Part shown: in pieces, positions 36,646-43,209 of the stretch
Layout: each line of letters opens with the position of its first letter
Position numbering within the stretch: the first letter of the stretch is position 1
The notes under the pieces: model-generated
The model's database searches: none
Told to the model about the DNA's origin: nothing
The model's input: only the letters and a program-made list of their open reading frames with translations
Assembly (NCBI GenBank): GCA_946999385.1
Contig: CAMQCZ010000006.1
Coordinates: 1 to 64,000, forward strand
Source: an uncultured Lachnoanaerobaculum sp.
GTDB taxonomy: Bacteria; Bacillota; Clostridia; Lachnospirales; Lachnospiraceae
Length of the DNA: 64,000 nt
Direction of reading: 5' to 3'
Translations under genes and position numbers: made by a program

Positions 36646-37404
36646 CTATGTAAAAATTGCAATTTTAGTTAATAAACGTCCTTTTCCGGTCTTTCTTTCC
36701 ACATTTATAAACTTAAATCTACCAAAACCCCTAACACTAATAATATCATTTTCTTTTAAATTATAAGAATGATTTGTGCTTTGTTTTCCATTAATAAATA
36801 CTAAGCCTGAGCTTATCAGTCTTGCTACGATACTTCTTGATTTATTAAAGATAGCGGCTATACATACATCAAGCCGAATTGAATTGATATTTATATAAAT
36901 CTCCTTTGAATTATTTATGTATACCAGCTTTTCTATATCATAATCTTCTATCTTTATCTTTGTTTTTTTTACAAACTCCAAATTTTCTTTGATTATTTTT
37001 TCAATTCTTTTAATAATAATTATATAAGCAATATTATCGTGTATAATAATATCTCCTATATTATTTCTCTCAATCCCCAAATTTAAAATAGCACCAAGAA
37101 AATCCCTATGAGCTAATTCTTGTGAAAATTTATCATTTAAGGGCTTTATTTTCAAAATTGAAAGCATTTTAAAATCAAATTTTTCCTGATAATACGGAAT
37201 AAAGCAAACAATTTTTCTTTCTGCTAAATCATATCCACCAAAGCTTGTATATTTTATATTTGGCAGGCTATCTATAATAGAATGAAAGACTGTTTGCTCA
37301 TATAAATTTAAAAATAATGTATTTGTAGAAACTTCTCTAAAATAACAATTACCGGCTAATTCCAAAATTCTATTCTTTAAATTTTTTTCGTCCTTATTGT
37401 CCAT
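36646..37404 (-). CDS. ylmH: YlmH-type S4-domain RNA-binding protein
   Basis: Product of 252 aa. The C-terminal S4 domain is at about 175-245 (IRLDVCIAAIFNKSRSIVARLISSGLVFINGKQSTNHSYNLKENDIISVRGFGRFKF). The N-terminal region (FLNLYEQTVFHSIIDSLPNIKYTSFGGYDLAERKIVCFIP, then HRDFLGAILNLGIERNNIGDIIIHDN) is typical of the YlmH family, which is encoded with sepF in Gram-positive division clusters and binds ribosomal subunits. It starts two bases after the sepF stop. Confidence 0.9.
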   Translation of the reverse strand: MDNKDEKNLKNRILELAGNCYFREVSTNTLFLNLYEQTVFHSIIDSLPNIKYTSFGGYDLAERKIVCFIPYYQEKFDFKMLSILKIKPLNDKFSQELAHRDFLGAILNLGIERNNIGDIIIHDNIAYIIIIKRIEKIIKENLEFVKKTKIKIEDYDIEKLVYINNSKEIYININSIRLDVCIAAIFNKSRSIVARLISSGLVFINGKQSTNHSYNLKENDIISVRGFGRFKFINVERKTGKGRLLTKIAIFT

Positions 37405-37406
37405 AT

Positions 37407-37880
37407 CTAAACTTTAAATGTAAATCCTTGAGTTTCATAAGCATTATTGAGAACATCGGCAAATTCTCCACTAAGCTCTACTGATTCAGGTGTAGCAACA
37501 ACAATATAATTAGATATTTTTTGTAAATTCCCTCTAATACTATATGTAGAACCTGAAACAAAATCAATTATTCTTCTTGAAATATCCCCATGAATCCCTT
37601 CCATATTTATTACAACAACCTTACCTTCAAGTAAAGGATTACATATATTTATCACGTCATCAAAGCAGTTAGGTTTTATAGCAACTAATTTCATTCCATT
37701 TCTATTTTGTCCGCCTGATCTTTGCTTAAAAGAAATACGTGATTTCTCCTGTGCAAAATTCGGATATCTTTGATAATTTTCCTGTTTATCATCAAGCTCC
37801 TCATGCTCATCATTTTCATCATATTCATCATTTTCATTACCAAATCTTAATTTGTTAATAAAATTATCTATTAATCCCAT
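37407..37880 (-). CDS. sepF: Cell division protein SepF
   Basis: Product of 157 aa. SepF anchors FtsZ to the membrane and takes part in septum formation. The N-terminal amphipathic helix MGLIDNFINKLRFG is followed by a highly acidic linker and a Gly/Arg-rich stretch. The SepF core domain is at about 62-140 (MKLVAIKPNCFDDVINICNPLLEGKVVVINMEGIHGDISRRIIDFVSGSTYSIRGNLQKIS). It has a good AGGAG. It lies between yggS and ylmH, the usual order. Confidence 0.95.
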   Translation of the reverse strand: MGLIDNFINKLRFGNENDEYDENDEHEELDDKQENYQRYPNFAQEKSRISFKQRSGGQNRNGMKLVAIKPNCFDDVINICNPLLEGKVVVINMEGIHGDISRRIIDFVSGSTYSIRGNLQKISNYIVVATPESVELSGEFADVLNNAYETQGFTFKV

Positions 37881-37890
37881 TGTGTAACTC

Positions 37891-38571
37891 CTATCTATTA
37901 CCGAAAATAAAGCTACCCACTCTAATGAATGTAGCTCCTTCTTCTATAGCCACCAAAAAATCTCTCGACATTCCCATTGATAACTCTCGTATTTCAATAT
38001 TATTAATGTTTTTCTTATTTATGTCAAGTGATATTTTTTTCATTTCTTTGAATATTTCTCTATTTTTATTTGCATCATCTACCAAGGGGGCAACTGTCAT
38101 AAGTCCAAGTATTTTTATATTTTTTAATTCTTCAAGCTCATATAGATTATTATATAATTCTTCTTTTTTAAATCCGAATTTACTCTCTTCATTTGCTATA
38201 TTTAATTCTAAAAAAATTTCAGCTATAATTCCCTTCTTTTTTGCTTCCTTATCTATTACCTTTGCCAATTTTAAACTGTCAACCGAATGTATATATTTTA
38301 CTTTATCAATAATATATTTCACCTTATTACTTTGCAAATGCCCTATCATATGCCAATTTATATCATTAGGAAGCTTGTCATACTTTTCTAAAATTTCCTG
38401 AACTCTATTTTCACCAAATTCTCTTATACCATAATCATAGGCTTCCTTAATAAGCTCTACAGGCTTTGTTTTACTAACTGCTATAAGCTTACAGCTTTCT
38501 TTATCTATATTATAAGTATTACATATTTCATTTATTTTATTAAAAATAGCATCTAAATTTTCTTTTATCAT
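37891..38571 (-). CDS. YggS-type pyridoxal phosphate homeostasis protein
   Basis: About 226 aa from the ATG at 38571 (MIKENLDAIFNKI), preceded by AGGGG. A longer frame would overlap the upstream gene by 44 bases. This PLP-binding protein of the alanine-racemase N-terminal fold buffers cellular PLP. The PLP lysine is in CKLIAVSKTKPVELIKEAYDYG. FGENRVQEILEKYDKLPNDINWHMIGHLQSNKVKYI and the C-terminal LSMGMSRDFLVAIEEGATFIRVGSFIFG are diagnostic. It is also called ylmE or yggS and commonly precedes sepF. Confidence 0.93.
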   Translation of the reverse strand: MIKENLDAIFNKINEICNTYNIDKESCKLIAVSKTKPVELIKEAYDYGIREFGENRVQEILEKYDKLPNDINWHMIGHLQSNKVKYIIDKVKYIHSVDSLKLAKVIDKEAKKKGIIAEIFLELNIANEESKFGFKKEELYNNLYELEELKNIKILGLMTVAPLVDDANKNREIFKEMKKISLDINKKNINNIEIRELSMGMSRDFLVAIEEGATFIRVGSFIFGNR

Positions 38572-38581
38572 CTTATTACCC

Positions 38582-39967
38582 CTATTGATATATAAAATCT
38601 TTTTCATTATATCTTTTCGGATCAACTAAAATATGGTCATAAGCACTCAAGCCATAATCCGTTTCTTTTGATATTGTATAATATTCTTCATTATCAGCCA
38701 AAATTTCTATATATTTAAAAATAGCATATCCTTTATTTATATTATATACTCCCTTTAAGCTTGCTTTTTCTCCTATTTTATATTTATCATTAGTTTTAAT
38801 TGATACTATAGTATCCCCTTCCTTCAAAGCAGATTCTTTATCTGTACTTATATAATATTTGTCATCAATTATAGCATAAATATCAACAAGTACGAATTGT
38901 ATACTTTCCTTATTATCTATATAAGTCTCCTTATTAAATCCCAAGCTGTTGGTGCTGCCACCACGACTTATAAAGTCCTTAGGAATAGTGAAAAATTCTT
39001 TTTCTATAACTGCTTTTTCAGGTATTTTTAAACCTGTTGCATTTTTACTTTCTATTTCAAAATCTATATATCTGTCTGAAATAAAATTAATAACATAGCT
39101 ATCAAAATCTAACTTTGCATACTTATTGCCATTCTTATCAGAAAAAGTTGAATATTTTGCTTTCAGCTCTAAATTTTTACTCAAAAATTTTATTTTCAAT
39201 ATATTTTTATCTTCATATTCTTTAAGCTCGTTGTCATCTATAGGAAATATAATAGACCAGTTTTCATCTGTTATAGTCTTATAAATAGGTTTATTCTCGT
39301 CTATTCTATCTCCTGTCTTTATATATTGACTCTTATATTTACTCTTATCAAATATATCCTTACTTATATTATCCTGATTGAGTGTTTCCATACCATCCAA
39401 CTTAAATGAAACTATCCCTAAATCCTGTGCCTTAAATCTTGTATATTGTATATTTTTATCCTTTAATTTTTCTTCGAGTGTTTCATAAGAGGCTATATTT
39501 GTATATTCAAGCAAAGATAATTTAAGCATATCCTTACTGTCATAAACCTTTATAAAATTATTATCATCATAGCTTGTAGAAAATAAGGACAACTCATTTT
39601 TCACTTTTTTTAAATCGGCTTCACTTATAGCCAAATCATCAAGCTTATTATCTTTTATAAACTTCGTTAAAGAACCGTTCCCATCAATAGCACATATGTC
39701 TTGATCGACACTTACATGCCTTGACTCTCTTACAAAAAAATTTATGTTTCCGGCAATATTTGTATTTGTTACCTTTTCATTTCTTAATATAATCCCCGTA
39801 TGCTTTGTATCCTTTACTATAGAGCCGGGAACAACTTCATAAAAACCCACCTTAGGTCTGAACATAGATAATATTATTATATATGCCATATATAATAATA
39901 TTAAAATAAAGAGCTTTTTAGCTATTCCTGATTTTTTTCTTCTTTTTATTTTTTTATTTTTTTGCAT
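38582..39967 (-). CDS. HlyD-like membrane adaptor protein of the yggS-sepF cluster
   Basis: Product of 461 aa. A basic N-terminus and one membrane segment (residues ~19-38, KLFILILLYMAYIIILSMF) are followed by an extracytoplasmic region of beta-rich HlyD/RND-adaptor type. GSIVKDTKHTGIILRNEKVTNTNIAGNINFFVRESRHVSVDQDICAID resembles a split lipoyl/barrel-hairpin start, and EGDTIVSIKTNDKYKIGEKASLKGVYNINKGYAIF resembles the return half. No partner ABC transporter is nearby. It leads an operon with yggS, sepF and ylmH, so I infer an envelope or division role. The function is not established. Confidence 0.7.
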   Translation of the reverse strand: MQKNKKIKRRKKSGIAKKLFILILLYMAYIIILSMFRPKVGFYEVVPGSIVKDTKHTGIILRNEKVTNTNIAGNINFFVRESRHVSVDQDICAIDGNGSLTKFIKDNKLDDLAISEADLKKVKNELSLFSTSYDDNNFIKVYDSKDMLKLSLLEYTNIASYETLEEKLKDKNIQYTRFKAQDLGIVSFKLDGMETLNQDNISKDIFDKSKYKSQYIKTGDRIDENKPIYKTITDENWSIIFPIDDNELKEYEDKNILKIKFLSKNLELKAKYSTFSDKNGNKYAKLDFDSYVINFISDRYIDFEIESKNATGLKIPEKAVIEKEFFTIPKDFISRGGSTNSLGFNKETYIDNKESIQFVLVDIYAIIDDKYYISTDKESALKEGDTIVSIKTNDKYKIGEKASLKGVYNINKGYAIFKYIEILADNEEYYTISKETDYGLSAYDHILVDPKRYNEKDFIYQ

Positions 39968-40008
39968 TTATATTAAAATTTACCTTTATACTTATTTAAA
40001 ATATATTA

Positions 40009-40037
40009 ATTATATCCTATCTTAAGTTCTATATCAA
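40009..40037 (-). promoter_or_regulatory. Promoter of the HlyD-like-yggS-sepF operon
   Basis: On the minus strand TTGATA (40032-40037), 17 bases and TATAAT (40009-40014) form a strong sigma-A-type promoter about 40 bases before the first gene. It lies directly downstream of the terminator at 40053-40119, so the two operons are separate. Confidence 0.7.
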
Positions 40038-40052
40038 TAAAAAGCAAAAAAA

Positions 40053-40119
40053 TTGACTTCCTGACAAATCACTAAAACAAAGCTCAATATTTTACCTTAG
40101 TAATTTATCAGGAAGTCAA
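40053..40119 (-). terminator. Nested hairpin terminator of the miaB-to-P-loop operon
   Basis: A perfect 12-bp outer stem, TTGACTTCCTGA (40053-40064) with TCAGGAAGTCAA (40108-40119), encloses a second stem, AAATCACTAA (40066-40075) with TTAGTAATTT (40097-40106), which has one mismatch. On the minus strand it is followed by a run of seven T residues. It ends the long operon whose last gene stops at 40142. Confidence 0.75.
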
Positions 40120-40141
40120 ACATTAATTTAATTTTTATATT

Positions 40142-40561
40142 TTATAAAGAAACTATTATATTCTTTTTAGCATTTTCAGATAAATCTTTTTCATTTGCTG
40201 AAATACTCATAACAAAATTTATATTATATTTTTCTCCTATTTTTTCCAATATATCTATAACAGCTGTAATATCTTTAGCTTCAAGGTTGGCAAGCTTCAA
40301 AAAACTGTCTAAAAAAACATATTCAAGGTCATGATTAGAAGATACAAGTCCCATTATAAAGCCTATAAAACCATCTGCACTTACAAATGGATAATCGCAG
40401 ACATTAATAAGTCTAATTTTATTATTCAATTCATACATATGCTTTGAGCTTTTATCAAGATATATAACATCTCCAACAGCTTCTTTTATTACCATATTTG
40501 CTTTTTCAAGTAAATATTTTGTCTTTCCTTTTCCTCTTTCGCCACAAATAACACTTAACAT
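40142..40561 (-). CDS. Small P-loop NTPase-like protein
   Basis: About 139 aa from the ATG at 40561 (MLSVICGERGKGKTKYLL). AAGGAGGG precedes this ATG, which makes it better than a start 78 bases upstream. The N-terminal GERGKGKT is a Walker A-like loop. LEYVFLDSFLKLAN could be a Walker B-like strand, and NINFVMSISANEKDL a sensor-like strand. The protein is much shorter than known motor ATPases. It is the last gene of the cell-wall elongation run, 80 bases after the dacF-like gene. Function is unknown; nucleotide binding is inferred from the loop. Confidence 0.65.
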   Translation of the reverse strand: MLSVICGERGKGKTKYLLEKANMVIKEAVGDVIYLDKSSKHMYELNNKIRLINVCDYPFVSADGFIGFIMGLVSSNHDLEYVFLDSFLKLANLEAKDITAVIDILEKIGEKYNINFVMSISANEKDLSENAKKNIIVSL

Positions 40562-40641
40562 ATTTTTGCCCTCCTTGAAAATTATATCAATATTAAGTTT
40601 TAATGTATCTATTTTACAATATTTATGTATTTTTTTCAATA

Positions 40642-41652
40642 TTATTTATCGACTTTATCAAGTAATTTATTCATATTTTGATACAATGAAATTTTATTTT
40701 CAGCCTTTAAAATTATACTGATATATTCATCCTTATTTTCCTTATTTCTTGTCCCCAAAACCAGACAAGAGCCTGCCGCCTTGGTTGTACCTGTCTTAGC
40801 TCCTATAATTTCTAAATTATCCAAGAGCTTAGCTTTTCCTAATAAATATTGATTACTATTATCCCAATGATTTATGAATTTTGAACCGTCTGCTAAAAAA
40901 TATGTAGGCTCATAAGCCACTGTTGTAGTAATTTCTCTAAAAATATCATATTTTAAGCATTCATGCATTATTAAATATAAATCATATGCACTGGTATAGT
41001 GTTCACTATCTGTAAGACCATTTGCATTTTTAAAATTTGTATCACTTGCATAAATTTTTTTTGCTTCATCATTCATTAAATCTGCAAATTTTTCTATAGA
41101 GCCTGAAATATGAATAGCTATTGCATTTGCCGCATCATTACCTGAAGGTAATAAAAGTCCATACAAAAGCTGCTTTATAGTCAATGTGTCTTTAGGTTTG
41201 ATATTTGCCATACTTGAACCTACTTCATTTATCAAAACCTCATTTCCGACTGTAACCTTATCATCTAAATCAGCATATTTTAAAGCTATTAAAGCCGTCA
41301 TCAATTTAGTTGTACTTGCAGGATACATCCTTTTAAAAGGATTTTGACAATAAATTACCTCTTTATTATTATTTGAAGCTAATATACAAGAGCCTGCTTG
41401 AATTTCAGCCTTAGTTTCATTATTTTCACAAATAGCAATATTTTTAGCGTATGGCTCTAATTCATTTATTGCTACATCATCTTCACAAAATTCAAAAAAA
41501 TATTTGTCGAATTTAAAATTTATATTTTGCTTTCTATATAAAAATATAAGTAAAAAAACAGATATAAGTACAAATAATATTATAAATTTTAATTTATATC
41601 TGTTTTTTCTTCTTCTTGAATATTTTTTTATCTTAGTATCTTCTATATACAT
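40642..41652 (-). CDS. D-alanyl-D-alanine carboxypeptidase (DacF/PBP5-like)
   Basis: About 336 aa from the ATG at 41652; a GTG 21 bases further upstream is also possible. It trims pentapeptide side chains of peptidoglycan outside the membrane. A basic N-terminus precedes one membrane segment (FIILFVLISVFLLIFLY). The serine-peptidase motifs are complete: SxxK in MYPASTTKLMTALIAL, SxN in SGNDAANAIA and KTG in GAKTGTTKAAG. There is no obvious long C-terminal PBP5-type anchor domain, so the N-terminal helix may be the anchor. The start overlaps the mgsA end by about 20 bases, within the mre/rodA run. Confidence 0.9.
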   Translation of the reverse strand: MYIEDTKIKKYSRRRKNRYKLKFIILFVLISVFLLIFLYRKQNINFKFDKYFFEFCEDDVAINELEPYAKNIAICENNETKAEIQAGSCILASNNNKEVIYCQNPFKRMYPASTTKLMTALIALKYADLDDKVTVGNEVLINEVGSSMANIKPKDTLTIKQLLYGLLLPSGNDAANAIAIHISGSIEKFADLMNDEAKKIYASDTNFKNANGLTDSEHYTSAYDLYLIMHECLKYDIFREITTTVAYEPTYFLADGSKFINHWDNSNQYLLGKAKLLDNLEIIGAKTGTTKAAGSCLVLGTRNKENKDEYISIILKAENKISLYQNMNKLLDKVDK

Positions 41653-42034
41653 CTCTAAATTCAAAATCCCCACGTTCCATAGCTTTTATAAGTAATTCTG
41701 CACTGGCTAAATTAGTAGCAAGAGGTATATTATGCGTATCACAAAGCTTTACAACATTATTAACATCAGGCTCATGTGATTTTGATGTTAAAGGATCTCT
41801 TAAAAAAATGACTAAATCTATATCATTATTTTCAATTTGTGCTCCTAATTGTTGCTCTCCACCAAGATGACCTGCCAAATATTTATGCACAGTTAAATTT
41901 GTTACTTCTTCTATAAGTCTTCCTGTAGTTCCTGTAGCATATAAATCATGCTTTGATAAAACACCTCTATATGCAATACAGAAATTCTGCATCAACTTCT
42001 TTTTAGCATCATGTGCAATCAATCCTATGTTCAT
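41633..42034 (-). CDS. mgsA: Methylglyoxal synthase
   Basis: Product of 133 aa, normal length. It converts dihydroxyacetone phosphate to methylglyoxal and phosphate. Conserved segments are IGLIAHDAKKKLMQNFC, ATGTTGRLIEE, LAGHLGGEQQLGAQI and VIFLRDPLTSKSHEPDVNNVVKLCDTHNIPLATNLASAELLI, which include the phosphate-binding and catalytic Asp positions. AGGAGG precedes the ATG. It follows rodA by about 10 bases, a pairing often seen in clostridia. Confidence 0.96.
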   Translation of the reverse strand: MNIGLIAHDAKKKLMQNFCIAYRGVLSKHDLYATGTTGRLIEEVTNLTVHKYLAGHLGGEQQLGAQIENNDIDLVIFLRDPLTSKSHEPDVNNVVKLCDTHNIPLATNLASAELLIKAMERGDFEFRDVYRRY

Positions 42035-42043
42035 AATTCCTCC

Positions 42044-43165
42044 TTAATCAAGCTTTTTTTGCATCAATCCTACATTTAATACCAATCCTATGCCAATATA
42101 CATGCTCATAAGAGAGCTTACTCCATAGCTTATAAAAGGTAAAGGCAAACCTGTATTTGGAAACACTCCTGTAGCTACTGCAATATTAGTAAAACTTTGA
42201 AATATAATTAAGCTTGCAATCCCTGTACAAATCAGTCTTGCCTGCATATTACTTACTCTTGCGGCTAAATTTAATATTTCAAAAGCTAATATAGTCATTA
42301 ATAAAATAACAAGTATAGAGCCTATAAATCCAAGTTCTTCACCTATTATAGCAAAAATAAAGTCTGTCTGATCCTGCGATAAAAAATTACCATTTTTAAC
42401 AGAATTAACGGTAGTATTATTTAAACCCTTCCCATATAGCTGCCCTGAACCTATTGCCATAATAGAATTTGCCTGCTGTGCCCCAACATCAGAATATTTC
42501 TTAGGATCGATCCATGCAAGTATTCTATTCATCTGATATTCTCTTAAAAATGGCACTTTTTTATTAATTAACAAAAAGATGAAAGATAATATTATAGGAA
42601 TACTTATCCCTGATAATATAGCTATAAGCTTATAACTCAAGCCTGCAACAAAAAGCATTGAAAAGCTGATGATAAATAAAACTACTGTCGTTGATAAATC
42701 AGGCTCCAACAATATCAATAAATAAATCAGACCGACACTTATAGAAAATATCAATAATGTATAAAAGCTATTTATATTTTCTTTTTTCTTATCTAAAAAC
42801 CAAGCTAAAAATATTATGATTCCTATCTTAACAAACTCAGCCGGCTGAATAGTTCCTATAATAGGTAATTTTATCCATCTTGTAGCACCGGCTCCATTAG
42901 GTCTATATCCCATAAGTAAAACTAAAAATAGCATAACCACACATAAAGCATATATAATCAATGATATTTTTAATATTTTGTCATATCTAATAAATGATAT
43001 AAGCAACATTATAATAAAACTAATTATTATACCTAAAACTTGTTTTTTTACTATACTTATATCAGAAGTTGCACTATTTATGACAAAAGAACCTAATATA
43101 CTTAGTGATAATGTATAAATAATTATCCTAAAATTATATTTTTTTAAGTTATATATATCAAACAT
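42044..43165 (-). CDS. rodA: Rod-shape SEDS peptidoglycan polymerase
   Basis: About 373 aa from the ATG at 43165, preceded by GAGGAGAG; a TTG 12 bases upstream lies within that site. It is a ten-helix SEDS protein. Conserved sequences include GANGAGATRWIKLP-like GYRPNGAGATRWIKLPIIGTIQPAEFVKIGIIIFLAWFLD, LLEPDLSTTVVLFIISFSMLFVAGL, NSIMAIGSGQLYGKGL, DFIFAIIGEELGFIGS and PNTGLPLPFISYGVSSLMS. Next to mrdA and mreCD it is assigned as RodA, not FtsW. It polymerises glycan strands with the PBP2-type partner encoded 45 bases upstream. Confidence 0.92.
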   Translation of the reverse strand: MFDIYNLKKYNFRIIIYTLSLSILGSFVINSATSDISIVKKQVLGIIISFIIMLLISFIRYDKILKISLIIYALCVVMLFLVLLMGYRPNGAGATRWIKLPIIGTIQPAEFVKIGIIIFLAWFLDKKKENINSFYTLLIFSISVGLIYLLILLEPDLSTTVVLFIISFSMLFVAGLSYKLIAILSGISIPIILSFIFLLINKKVPFLREYQMNRILAWIDPKKYSDVGAQQANSIMAIGSGQLYGKGLNNTTVNSVKNGNFLSQDQTDFIFAIIGEELGFIGSILVILLMTILAFEILNLAARVSNMQARLICTGIASLIIFQSFTNIAVATGVFPNTGLPLPFISYGVSSLMSMYIGIGLVLNVGLMQKKLD

Positions 43166-43209
43166 CTCTCTCCTCAAATTTTACAACAATTTTTTAAAAA
43201 ATACTAGTC

